In this document: piece after piece, positions 9,387-19,097 of the stretch
Numbering within the stretch: the first letter of the stretch is position 1
How the letters are laid out: each line of letters begins with the position of its first letter
Assembly: GCA_016713525.1 (NCBI GenBank)
Contig: JADJOZ010000003.1
Span: 248,001-312,000, forward strand
Reading direction: 5' to 3'
DNA: 64,000 bases
From: Bacteroidota bacterium
Lineage (GTDB): Bacteria > Bacteroidota > Bacteroidia > AKYH767-A > OLB10
Position numbers and translations under genes: made by a program
Notes under the pieces: model-generated
What the model saw: the letters and a program-made list of their open reading frames with translations, nothing else
Databases searched by the model: none
What the model was told of the DNA's origin: nothing

Positions 9387-10268
9387 ATGGCAAATTTAAA
9401 AGAGGTAAGAATAAGGATCACTTCAGTAAACTCAACACAGCAGATTACCAAAGCTATGAAAATGGTTGCGGCTGCAAAATTGAGAAGAGCACAGGATGCA
9501 ATTGTTCAAATGCGCCCTTATGCATCTAAGCTGAAAGAAATCCTTGAAAATGTTGCAGAGAGTGTTGATGCATCCGGAAGTGGTGTGTACGCAAAAGTAA
9601 GACCTGTGAATAAGGTGCTTATTGTTGCTGTTACCTCGAATCGCGGACTGGCAGGAGCATTCAATTCCAATATTATCCGGACTGTAAACCGGTTGATCGG
9701 TGATACCTATAAAGATCAGGTGAAAGCCGGCAATCTTAAAGTGCTAGCAATTGGTCGTAAGGCAAGTGATTTCTACAGTAAGAATAAAAATCTTTATGTG
9801 GGAAATCATAATGATGTTTATGCGAATCTGAATTTTAACTCCGTTGCTTCTATTGCAGAAGAAATAATGCAGGAGTTCGCTAATGGAAATTATGATAAGG
9901 TTATTGTTATTTACAATCAATTTAAGAATGCCGCGGTTCAATATGTAATTACAGAACAGTTATTACCAATTACCCCGCCTGTGAAAAGGGAAACATCTAA
10001 ATCAGTTAACGATTACATTTTTGAACCAAGTCAGGAACAAATTGTACTCGACCTGATTCCTAAATCAATTAAAACGCAGTTGTATAAAGCCATTCTCGAT
10101 TCTAATGCCAGTGAACATGGTGCACGAATGACTGCAATGAGCAAAGCAACTGACAATGCAGGTGAACTGATTAAAGCACTTAAGTTACAATATAATAAAG
10201 CACGTCAGGCTGCAATTACAAACGAAATTCTGGAAATTGTGGCTGGTGCAGAAGCATTGAAAGGTTAA
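9387..10268 (+). CDS. atpG: F0F1 ATP synthase subunit gamma
   Basis: Central shaft of F1, 293 residues. N-terminal helix KEVRIRITSVNSTQQITKAMKMVAAAKLRRAQ and C-terminal ARMTAMSKATDNAGELIKAL...NKARQAAITNEILEIVAGAEAL are the two coiled-coil strands diagnostic of the family. Last gene of the operon; a strong terminator follows, so atpD and atpC must be elsewhere, as is usual in Bacteroidota. Confidence 0.97.
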   Translation: MANLKEVRIRITSVNSTQQITKAMKMVAAAKLRRAQDAIVQMRPYASKLKEILENVAESVDASGSGVYAKVRPVNKVLIVAVTSNRGLAGAFNSNIIRTVNRLIGDTYKDQVKAGNLKVLAIGRKASDFYSKNKNLYVGNHNDVYANLNFNSVASIAEEIMQEFANGNYDKVIVIYNQFKNAAVQYVITEQLLPITPPVKRETSKSVNDYIFEPSQEQIVLDLIPKSIKTQLYKAILDSNASEHGARMTAMSKATDNAGELIKALKLQYNKARQAAITNEILEIVAGAEALKG

Positions 10269-10291
10269 TTGTATCAATTACCCCCGTTACA

Positions 10292-10323
10292 GCCGGTTGA
10301 CTTTTGTGTCAGCCGGTTTTTTT
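10292..10323 (+). terminator. rho-independent terminator after atpG
   Basis: Stem AGCCGGTTGAC / GTCAGCCGGT (one G-U pair) with a six-base loop, followed by seven T. It ends the atp operon and reaches the last bases of the convergent histidine kinase gene. Confidence 0.85.
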
Positions 10324-13300
10324 ATTCGTTATTTTCGCTTTGTGGAATGATGATTGTCACTTTACTCCCAATACCAGGGAAGCTGACAATTTTAAAATCA
10401 CCTCCAATCATATCCAGCAAATCTGAGATAATTATATAGCCCAGTTGATTGCCAATATCAGTATCCCGTTTGATTCGTTTAGGGTCTGAAGCTGCTCCTG
10501 TTTTTATCCGCTGAATTTCATCGAGAGTTTCTTTCGACATCCCAATGCCGGTATCTTCAACGGTAATAGTGTATTTTAAATGGTCGGCTGCAGCTGAAAA
10601 TTGTATACGGCCTTTTTCGGTATACTTAATGGCATTGGTAAGCACATTCTGAAGAATGATCATAAAAATATTTCGATCTGTAATAATCATGTCTTCCTCA
10701 TCTACATGATTGATAATGCTGATATGCTTGATATCGGCCATTCCTTTTAAAGGCTCAATGATTTCATCAATATATTCATGTACCGCAATGTGGTGAAGCT
10801 GCGGATTGATTTTGTTATTCTGAAATTTCATCCAGTCGAGGATGTTCTTTGCATTATTATAAAGTTTATCGGATGCAAACTCAATATCGTTCATACTTTC
10901 AATCAATTTCGAACGATCGATCATATCCGGATTTTTCTTGGAGATCCGCGATACCATTGAGATGAATTTCAAAGGTGTAATGATGTCGTGTGAAATTACG
11001 GATATCAGTTTATCTTTTGTGCTGATAGATTCTTTTAAGTACGACTCCTTTTCAGCAAGCACTTCAATGTTTTCTTCAAGTTTTGAATTTGCCAATTGGA
11101 GTTCTTTGGTACGTTCTGCAATCTTTTGTTCCAACAGAATATTTTTATCACGTACACGTGCCGTATTTAACCTGAATAAATAAATAATTAATGAAAGCAA
11201 ACCGACAGTAACCAAAAACTGAAAAAGTACAGTTTCATATATATGTTTCTCGACTTCAAAATTTAATACAGCAGCAATGTAATTGCCGTCCGATGATTTA
11301 TTTAATTTTCGAATCAGCAGTTTATAATTTCCTGAAGGGAGACTGGAAAAATTAATGCTGGTTTGTTCGGCATCGAGATCATTCCACTGATCACTGAAAC
11401 CCTGCAACTGATACTCAAGCTCGAGATTGGTGTTGTTTCCCCAATATGGAGTTGAGTAATTGATTTTAATCATCTGATGCTTTGCCGGAATTGAAAGGAT
11501 ATTGGTCTCAACCAGTGTACCATCAATATAAATGTCGTCAATAAGTATTTCCTCATCAGAAGTAGTGGATGGAATATTTTCAGGAACAAACCACACAAGA
11601 CCTTCCATGGTGGGATAAGAAACATAACCATTCTTTAAACGAACCACCGATGGTGTACATCCACCATTAAATTCGGTATTTAATATTCCATCATCGTCAC
11701 CAAAATATTCGTACTGCAAAGTGTTCGTGGTGTCCTGAATATAGCTCAATACCTGTTGATATGGTACACGGAACAGCCCTTTGTTTGTCGACATCCACAG
11801 GTAATTATTATTATCGATTAAAAAACTGTGAGCATGTGATAAAAATTTATTTCGATCCAGAGGCGGTTTCATCAATCTGCCATTTTCCAAATGAAATAAC
11901 CATTGCCATAGGTGCCGATAAAAATATTTCCCTGATCCTTAAATAATACGCGGGCACAAACAGCTTCCAGTCCCGGTACAAAACGGAATTTATCTTTCCC
12001 CGGCGTGCATGCCATTACGCCATTGCATTTGGCAATCCAGATGCGGTTATCAGGTCCAATCAGAATATCTTCAATTCTGGAATCCGGAAAGTCATCCGGT
12101 GTTTTTGCCAACACTACAAAACTGGAATCTCTGATAAAACCCACCACATCGAAGTGGGCTGCTAAAATAGAATCACCATTTTCACGAAAACAGGTGAAAT
12201 CACCGTTTAAATTGGTGGCGATTTGAGTTGTTGTTTTTTTTGGAATGGAATACTTATAAATAATATTGTTACTGGAATACCAAACTGTGTTGTTTTTATC
12301 GACCAGTAAATTTTCAGGATTATATTTTAGCAAAGGAAGATCAGATGTTCTTCCTCCTTCAATCGTAAACTCCCTGTGGTAACCTGAAAAAACCGTATTG
12401 CTGTCAATCGGAATCTGACTGTAATAGGAGTTATTCAATCCAACATTAGGATCATCATAAATTAATGTTTTAAAAATCGATTTCTTAAAAACATATAATC
12501 CTTTAGTGTCGGTACCTACAAACAAGCTGCGACTTTTTTCATCGTAAAATGCATCAGAAACCTGACAGCTGTTTGGTAATCTGGAAGTAATTAATGTTGA
12601 AGTTAAAGATGCAGATGTGCTGTCGAAATGTATTTGATGTAAATTGTTCTGAATTTTCATATATACATCGGGATAGGCATTGCTCCAGATGATACTTTTT
12701 GTAAATGAATATTTTTTCACTACTTCATCAGGGATGCTTCCTGATAGTTTTGTTCGCACAACGCGGTTGTTGTCAGCATCAATATAAAACCACTCCTTAT
12801 TTCTATCGATAAAAAATATAATCCCTTCGCACATGAATATTTCATGGATCACATTTGTACCAATGAAAATGTCTTTTTCAAATTTATTTTCTCTGAAAAA
12901 TCTGATACCATCTAATGTCCTTATAGCAAAACGGTCGGGTGAATAATTGAATATGTAAACAGGGTAGGAGGTGAGTTGCGTGGTTGGGATACCTGCTATT
13001 GTATCTTTCTTCATTGTTTTCAGAAATTCTACATTTGGTATACCACCTGCGATGGTAGCTTCAGAGGGAAGTTCTTCACTCCAGGATAAAATCTGAGAAA
13101 TTTTTCCACCTTTAATGCCGAAAGTGTTTCCTCGCCACTCATTAACAACAAGATGATTATCACTTGTTTTCTTAATCGACATAAACCGGTTATTCCTGAT
13201 ACCGGGATGATTGCTTTGATTGTAAACTTTAAATTGTTGTCCATCGAAGCGCACAAGGCCACCTTCCGTTGACAGCCAAAGGAAGCGCTTATCATCCATG

Positions 13301-13491
13301 GCCATTGATTTGATACTGTTTTGTGGTAATCCGTTTTTGGATGAATAGCGCTTAATAGTGTATTCCGTCTCTGTTTGAGCTATGGTAGCAACAGAAATGA
13401 AGGAAAACAGAAAAAACAGGAATGTACAATTGTATAGCTGCAATTTCCGGAAATGTAATATTGTAAGAAAAAAGTTGGCACTACCTTTCAT
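10322..13491 (-). CDS. two-component sensor histidine kinase with periplasmic propeller (one-base frameshift)
   Basis: A signal peptide, N-terminal two-component propeller repeats (RFLWLSTEGGLVRFDG, NIFIGTYGNGYFIWK, YLWMSTNKGLFRV), a Y_Y_Y domain, a transmembrane helix, a coiled coil, HisKA (ISVISHDIITPL, phospho-His about residue 835) and HATPase (N box NVLTNAIKY, G box DTGIGM). The frame breaks at the TTTT run 11883-11886 (plus strand): adding one A on the coding strand joins YFIWK directly to NGRLMKPPLD, giving about 1,056 residues. No HTH or receiver domain is fused. It starts one base after the stop of its response regulator, so the pair is one operon. Ligand unknown. Confidence 0.88.
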
Positions 13492-14151
13492 TTATTGAAC
13501 CGGATGTCTGAATTTATAGATCTCAGCCAGATTTTTCAAATCAATAATATTGGATACTCCCAGTTTGTTGAAAATCCGGGCTTTGAAAGTAGCTACTGTG
13601 GAAGATTTAATATTTAGTCTGCCACTTATTTCCTTGATGCCTTCACCTTTCAGCAAATAGTTCATTACAGTGAGTTCTCTTTCGGAAAGATCGTGGAAAG
13701 GATCCTGAGATTTTTCTCCGGATGGTTTTGCAGACATCAGTTCTTTGACAGTGGCACTGCAGTATTTTTTTTCGGTAAAAAAGCTGGTAAGGGCAACAAT
13801 TACTTCTTTTTCATCGGCTTGTTTATTTAAAAATCCCGATACACCCATATTCATTATCCGGCTGCCAAAAATTTCTTCCGGACTCATAGTATAAACTAAA
13901 ATGCTCATGGAAGGGTATGTTTCTATAATCTCGTTCAGCATTTCAATAACATTGCCATCTGTAAGTTGCATGTCGAGAATCAGATGGGTGAATTTCTGAG
14001 TTGTCAATATAGTTCGTAACCCTTTGCATGATTCTGTTTCCTGAAATTCATGAATATTAAAATTGGATTCGAGGATGAATTTTAATCCACGACGAATAAT
14101 TGCATGATCGTCAACAATTAGTAACCGGGGTTTTTCTGAGGAGGGTTGCAT
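13492..14151 (-). CDS. NarL/FixJ-family response regulator
   Basis: 219 residues. Receiver domain at about 8-125 with acidic pair Asp14/Asp15, phospho-acceptor Asp60 (LILDMQLTDG) and conserved Lys110; LuxR-type helix-turn-helix at about 153-215 (LSERELTVMNYLLKGEGIKEI... STVATFKARIFNKLGV). It is the upstream gene of the kinase pair and is directly abutting it, so they are cognate partners. Targets are not evident from the sequence. Confidence 0.92.
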   Translation of the reverse strand: MQPSSEKPRLLIVDDHAIIRRGLKFILESNFNIHEFQETESCKGLRTILTTQKFTHLILDMQLTDGNVIEMLNEIIETYPSMSILVYTMSPEEIFGSRIMNMGVSGFLNKQADEKEVIVALTSFFTEKKYCSATVKELMSAKPSGEKSQDPFHDLSERELTVMNYLLKGEGIKEISGRLNIKSSTVATFKARIFNKLGVSNIIDLKNLAEIYKFRHPVQ

Positions 14152-14232
14152 GGTGAAATGGATTGTTGTTTTAAGAGCGTAGTGTGTGGTCGTTTGGAAA
14201 GACTGTTTATGGCTTATAAAGATACAAAATAT

Positions 14233-14991
14233 TTAATAACCTGAAGTAATTGCTTTCTGCATTTTTCTTTTAAATAAATCCTCCAAAAAGAGCAATTGCA
14301 AATGCAAGTAAAAAAAGATCCATGCCCCGGCAAAAGCCGAAAGAGTTGCCAGAATTAGTAGTAATCCGGGGAGTGAACCAAAGTCAGATGTAAACCCGGA
14401 GCCATAAATTGTGAGTCGGGAAATGTCGATAAAGCATGCCAGGACTACTCCGGTGCCAATATAGGCTTCCTTGGTTAATCCCGATTTTATCAAAAATGCG
14501 GAACGCAGTGCTCCCTGATTTCCGGAAAGACCGCCGAAAAAGCCACTCAGCACTCCTCCAAAAGGTAGGTACCTGGAGTGTATTTCGAGCTTCCTGAATG
14601 TAGGCCAGAGTTCCAGCAATGCAAAAATTGCTAATAGTGAACCAATTACCATTTTTACTGGCAACAATTTGTAATTGCTTTCACCGATTTGATATTCATA
14701 TAAAGCAGGAATATCGCTGATTCGTGTTAACAAATATGCACCTGCCACAGCAGCAAATATAGATGGAATTCCGAACCTGATGAGAATGCCTTTGTCTGCA
14801 TTTTTGCCAACTAATGCTAATTTGAAAAGGTTGTTGAGAAAGTGCACAATTGCTGTGAGTGAAATTGCAACTTCAATGGGAAAAAACAATCCGAAAACCG
14901 GTACCAGTAACGTTCCGAGTCCGAATCCGGAAACTAATGTAAGTCCGGAACCGATAAATGCTGTTGCACATATTACGAGTATAGCCTCCAT
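14233..14991 (-). CDS. TSUP/TauE-SafE family membrane permease
   Basis: 252 residues with about eight predicted transmembrane helices in two halves, and the family pattern GSGLTLVSGFGLGTLLVP in the first half and GVLSGFFGGLSGNQGALRSAFL in the second. TSUP proteins are proposed exporters of sulfite, sulfoacetate or related organosulfur anions. The persulfide-oxidising MBL-rhodanese gene some 6 kb away makes sulfite a reasonable substrate guess, but there is no operon link, so this is inference. Confidence 0.88.
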   Translation of the reverse strand: MEAILVICATAFIGSGLTLVSGFGLGTLLVPVFGLFFPIEVAISLTAIVHFLNNLFKLALVGKNADKGILIRFGIPSIFAAVAGAYLLTRISDIPALYEYQIGESNYKLLPVKMVIGSLLAIFALLELWPTFRKLEIHSRYLPFGGVLSGFFGGLSGNQGALRSAFLIKSGLTKEAYIGTGVVLACFIDISRLTIYGSGFTSDFGSLPGLLLILATLSAFAGAWIFFYLHLQLLFLEDLFKRKMQKAITSGY

Positions 14992-15035
14992 CAGAACAAA
15001 ATTAGTTTTTTATTTCTATTTTAGATCCCTCTTAA

Positions 15036-16257
15036 ATGAATTTTATGAAGTTTAAATTACTATTCACATTAACCACTGTATTTTTTCTTTCCGGAATTAA
15101 TTTCATCAATGCCCAGCGTATCTGGAAAGTAACTGATGATGCCGTTCAAACCTGGTACTATCAGGGAGGTGATGAATTCACTTCACCACAGCCAGATACT
15201 ACATTCTGGCAATCGTCATATCCATGGGGCAGGAATTTATTTTGCAATAAAGAACAGCAATTCTATTCTGACTGGAATAATTATGAATTAAAAAATGGAA
15301 TTCTTTCCCTTATCGCTAAGAAGGAAATTGTAACCAATAAAGTGCTTTCCTGGGAAGACGCAAACTATGCTTTAAAATGTAACGATGAAGTTGTTGGCCG
15401 GAATGAACAAACTTTCAATTATTCCAGTGGTATGATTTTTTCAAAACGGAAGTTTCATTATGGTTATTATGAAACACGTTTTATGTCGGATGCCGGTAAA
15501 GGATTGTGGCCTGCCTTCTGGCTATATGCAGGAGTGGAAAATGAGGAGATCGATATTTTTGAAATTAAAGGTGAGCGAAATAAAGATATTCATGTTGATG
15601 TTCATTGTAAATCGGGTTGTAATAATTATAAAACGACTCTGGGATTGGTGCGGAAAAATTGGGGTGATTATCTCACCACTTCTGCAGGTTGGCAGGAGGG
15701 TTTTAATGTGATAGGATTGGAATGGCAGCCCGGTTATTTAATCTGGTATCTGAATGGGGAAAGGGATTGCTTACTGGAAGGGTAATTTCTCGAATCCAAT
15801 GTGGATTATTGCCAACCTTGCAATACCATCCGATGGTGGTCCATTTGGCCCGGGGCCGGATAATGCTACACGGTTTCCGGCAAAATTTCAAATCGATTAT
15901 ATCAGATATTTCGGAAATACTCCGGCTTCAGGAAAAATGTCGGGTTATTTCGAACTTCCAACTGCGAATACAGCATCATCTGCATTAGTAAAGAAGAAAC
16001 GTCCCGAGTTTAAAAATGCAAAACTGAAAATAAATTCCTTATTTCTGACTTTATCTCAACAAGATAAAAACAGTTATGTGCTTACTGTGAATGGAACTAA
16101 ATTGTCGCCGGTGTTGGTTGAGGTGCTTTCAAAGGATGGTAAACAATTGTACCGGCAGACTGACACCACATCTGATACTTTCCGTTTTGAAATTTCTGAA
16201 AGAGGGAGTAAGGTCCGGATTAAAGCCAATGGTAAAGTTATTGAAGAAAATCTTTAA
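15036..16257 (+). CDS. glycoside hydrolase family 16 protein, secreted (one-base frameshift)
   Basis: Endo-beta-glucanase-type enzyme. A signal peptide (to about residue 26, ...INAQR) precedes a GH16 jelly-roll with the catalytic ExDxxE motif EIDIFE: Glu171 nucleophile, Asp173, Glu176 acid/base. The frame breaks at GGGG 15756-15759; removing one G joins WYLNG to KGIAYWKGNFSNPMWII, the conserved end of the fold, and gives about 406 residues. The last ~85 residues resemble a short beta-sandwich tail that could be a divergent sorting domain. Convergent with the next gene with no gap. Substrate (laminarin, licheninan or other) cannot be told. Confidence 0.87.
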
Positions 16258-17877
16258 TTATTTCAATAGCGTAATGGTTTGATGATGCTGCTTTTTGTTG
16301 TATTGAAAATTGACAAGATACACTCCGGTTTCACAGACATCATTTTCATAAGATCCATTCCAGGAGTTACCGGAATATACTAATTGCCCGAAGCGGTTAT
16401 ATATCTCAAATACCTTATCGTTACCCAGGTTTATAATTTCAAAGAGATCGTTTATGCCATCTCCGTTAGGTGAAAAAGCATTCGGAATAAACAAATAGTT
16501 TTCCGGAAACAGGCATTCAATTTCGGGTTTAATATTCAAAGTTACGGTGGAAGTGTCGCAACAGCCAATATGGTTTGCAGCTATTAATTGCAACGAATTG
16601 ATTCCTTCAATAAGAATCAAATTGACAGGATTTTTAGTAGTATCATTCAAATGGTTATTCACATACCAGAAATAATTATCGGCATTTTGTGATTCATTTG
16701 TTAATAGAACCGGTGCTCCGGCACAGGTGTCGCCGACCGAGAATGATGCAATCGAATTTTCATGAACAGTGATCTGCTTTCTGGTAGTGGAGGTACAGTT
16801 GTTTGATCCCATGACAGAAAGCACAACTTCAAAATTACCGGAAAAATTGTACTGATACATAACATTGGAATCAACAGAATTATTCCCATCACCAAAATCC
16901 CACACCAAAGTGGAGTTTGTGCTGTTGTCAGCATTAAATTCAATTTGCTGCTCACACATTTCAGTGAATGTAAATTCGCTTGATGGAAGCAGCATTTCAG
17001 GTTCAGCATAAATGATCAGTTCACAATCTGTGTTTGCATTGAGTAAATAGTAAATATCATTTGTGCTATCAGGATTTTCAATGTGAATAGAATCAGTTGC
17101 TGAACCATTCATCCAGATCCCATCCAAACCTGATGTTACACTTGCAGTAAGACTCCCATCCGTATTGCATCCATTCAAGTATATTTTTTTTGGCAAAAGC
17201 ATCAAATCAACATAAGCATAACCAAAATGTCCCCCGGGTTCACAATCGCCGGTTTCAAAGGTCAGCATTAACGTGTCACCTGATTTCCCGCTTAGATCAA
17301 TTGCAGTTGTTTGCCAGGGTAAAATATCAATGTCCTGATAATGCAAAAAAGGTACAGTGGTGTCACCTGCGAGAATCAGTTTTTCGGTGCATCCGGCTAA
17401 TGTAGTGCCACTGGTAGTTATTGCATACCGGAAGCGGGGTTGTTTGGAAGGAGGATGTTGTGCATTTTGAAGCAGCACTGCATATTTCACTGCCAGGATT
17501 AACGAATCTGAAGGAATGATCATCTGGAAATGTAATTGTTCCGATTCGGCATCTCCACCCGAATTTCCCAATTGAGCCGAATGTATAGAACCCGCGCAAA
17601 CCTGTTGAATCAGGTTGTTCGAAAGGGTATCGATTCCACTGCCTGTAGTGATGTTATGTCTGTCGGGTGCTATTCCCTGATTGGGTGCATATACTGGACA
17701 ACAACTGCCTGTAGCACCTTGCCAGTTTAGAAAAGTTCCGGATTCAAATCCAATGTTTGTGAAAGGTATTTGCGCTGCAAGTGGTGAAAAGCTGCTAACG
17801 CACACTAAAAAAATTAACTGCAGATTATAAAATAATCCTGTAAATTTAATTGGAATACGTGATGGTACCAATGACAT
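16258..17877 (-). CDS. secreted PKD-domain protein with T9SS type B sorting domain
   Basis: 539 residues: signal peptide to about residue 36, a Cys-rich N-terminal region, a PKD domain (WDFGDGNNSVDSNVMYQYNFSG near residue 325) and a C-terminal gliding-associated type B domain with the signature IPNAFSPNGDGINDLFEI and IYNRFGQLVYSG. Type B cargo is exported by T9SS and retained through PorP/SprF-like partners. Function unknown; a surface or adhesion role is typical. Monocistronic and convergent with the GH16 gene. Confidence 0.9.
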   Translation of the reverse strand: MSLVPSRIPIKFTGLFYNLQLIFLVCVSSFSPLAAQIPFTNIGFESGTFLNWQGATGSCCPVYAPNQGIAPDRHNITTGSGIDTLSNNLIQQVCAGSIHSAQLGNSGGDAESEQLHFQMIIPSDSLILAVKYAVLLQNAQHPPSKQPRFRYAITTSGTTLAGCTEKLILAGDTTVPFLHYQDIDILPWQTTAIDLSGKSGDTLMLTFETGDCEPGGHFGYAYVDLMLLPKKIYLNGCNTDGSLTASVTSGLDGIWMNGSATDSIHIENPDSTNDIYYLLNANTDCELIIYAEPEMLLPSSEFTFTEMCEQQIEFNADNSTNSTLVWDFGDGNNSVDSNVMYQYNFSGNFEVVLSVMGSNNCTSTTRKQITVHENSIASFSVGDTCAGAPVLLTNESQNADNYFWYVNNHLNDTTKNPVNLILIEGINSLQLIAANHIGCCDTSTVTLNIKPEIECLFPENYLFIPNAFSPNGDGINDLFEIINLGNDKVFEIYNRFGQLVYSGNSWNGSYENDVCETGVYLVNFQYNKKQHHQTITLLK

Positions 17878-17913
17878 CTTTCAGCTTTATTTACCAGTTT
17901 AAAAGTAGGTAAA

Positions 17914-17930
17914 ATTGCTTATGAAGCAAT
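17914..17930 (-). terminator. weak hairpin downstream of the REC-Crp gene
   Basis: Perfect inverted repeat ATTGCTT-N3-AAGCAAT lying 41 bases after the stop of the minus-strand regulator and followed on that strand by only four T. It could be a weak terminator or a regulatory hairpin before the downstream gene at 17877. Confidence 0.4.
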
Positions 17931-17971
17931 AAGGCAGAAGGGTTTTTTATGTAATAAAACGGTAAAATGAA

Positions 17972-19030
17972 TCAGAATTTCATGTGTTCCAGCTTGCGGG
18001 CATCCACAATACGAACCAGCCCTGCTTTCAGTTCGATTAATCCTTCTTCTTTAAAATCAGATAATGTACGAATTAAAGATTCAGTAGCAGTACCTACAAT
18101 ATTAGATAGATCTTCGCGTGAAATATGCATACTGAACTCGTCTTTGTTGTCTTCCTTATAACGTTCGCGTAACATGAGCAAAGCTTCGGCAACCCGTTTG
18201 CGAACGGAATTGTAGGCCAGACTCAGTAAACGTTCTTCTTTCTCTACAAGATTGTCGGAAAGCAATTTTATAAATTTGTTAGCTACTTCCCTGTAGGTGT
18301 AGAGTAAGGTTAAAAAATCCTGACGTTGTATTAAACAAATTTCAGATTCTTCCAATGCAGCAGCAGATTCAGTCAGATTACTATCTTCAAGGATAGCAGT
18401 GTATCCAATGAAATCTCCTTCTTTATATAATCCGGTGATATATTCTTTACCGTCTTCATTTGATTTAAAAGTTTTCACTTTTCCTTTGCTGATAAACCAC
18501 ACACCTACGGGATAATTTCCCTCTGAAAATACAGGGTCTTTCTTCTTAAAAACTTTGCATTTTCTATCACCTGTGAGTTTTATTAAAGCATCAAAAGATT
18601 CAGCCTTATTCATAAAATCTTCCAGGCCTTCAGCATTTTTCGCAAATTCTTTCTTGATCAGATCTGTTTTGCGGAACCGGGTTTCAATAGCGTCCAGTAA
18701 TTCAACATCATTAAAAGGTTTGGTAATATAATCGTCGGCTCCCAGGTTCATTCCTTTGCGAAAATCTTCTTTTTCTGCTTTAGCTGTAAGGAAGATAAAT
18801 GGAATTCCGGCAGTCTTCGGATGTTTACTCAGAATGTGAAGGACTCCGTATCCATCAAGTTCCGGCATCATTACATCACAAATTATAAGATCAGGTAAAT
18901 GCCTGGTGGCAAGGTCAACTCCAATTTTGCCATTTTCACCACTGATAACCTGGTAGCCTGCAAGCTCCAGTATTTCAGCAGTATTTTCTCTCATTTCCAG
19001 ATTATCTTCAATCAGTAATATGTTCTTCAT
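17972..19030 (-). CDS. REC domain fused to Crp/Fnr-type regulator
   Basis: 352 residues. Receiver domain at 1-120 (acidic Glu8/Asp9, phospho-site Asp52 in IICDVMMPELDG, Lys about 103), then a cyclic-nucleotide-binding-like beta-barrel (about 150-265; VFSEGNYPVGVWFISKGKVK) and a Crp HTH (about 285-345; ISREDLSNIVGTATESLIRTLSDF). The barrel lacks the FNR-type Cys cluster, so control is probably through phosphorylation and/or a ligand. It lies downstream of a PAS kinase on the same strand, its likely partner. Putative operators of Crp geometry are present at 21181-21194. Confidence 0.9.
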   Translation of the reverse strand: MKNILLIEDNLEMRENTAEILELAGYQVISGENGKIGVDLATRHLPDLIICDVMMPELDGYGVLHILSKHPKTAGIPFIFLTAKAEKEDFRKGMNLGADDYITKPFNDVELLDAIETRFRKTDLIKKEFAKNAEGLEDFMNKAESFDALIKLTGDRKCKVFKKKDPVFSEGNYPVGVWFISKGKVKTFKSNEDGKEYITGLYKEGDFIGYTAILEDSNLTESAAALEESEICLIQRQDFLTLLYTYREVANKFIKLLSDNLVEKEERLLSLAYNSVRKRVAEALLMLRERYKEDNKDEFSMHISREDLSNIVGTATESLIRTLSDFKEEGLIELKAGLVRIVDARKLEHMKF

Positions 19031-19097
19031 AATTTAATGGATTGCCCGATGCCAAAATAGGGAATTTTTGTGTTATTTGATAATCTTTTCTATAAAT

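Noticed and set aside
11872..11890. Programmed frameshift in the histidine kinase
   Set aside because: The site is a plain A4 run with no slippery heptamer or stimulatory structure, and similar breaks occur in many unrelated genes in this window.
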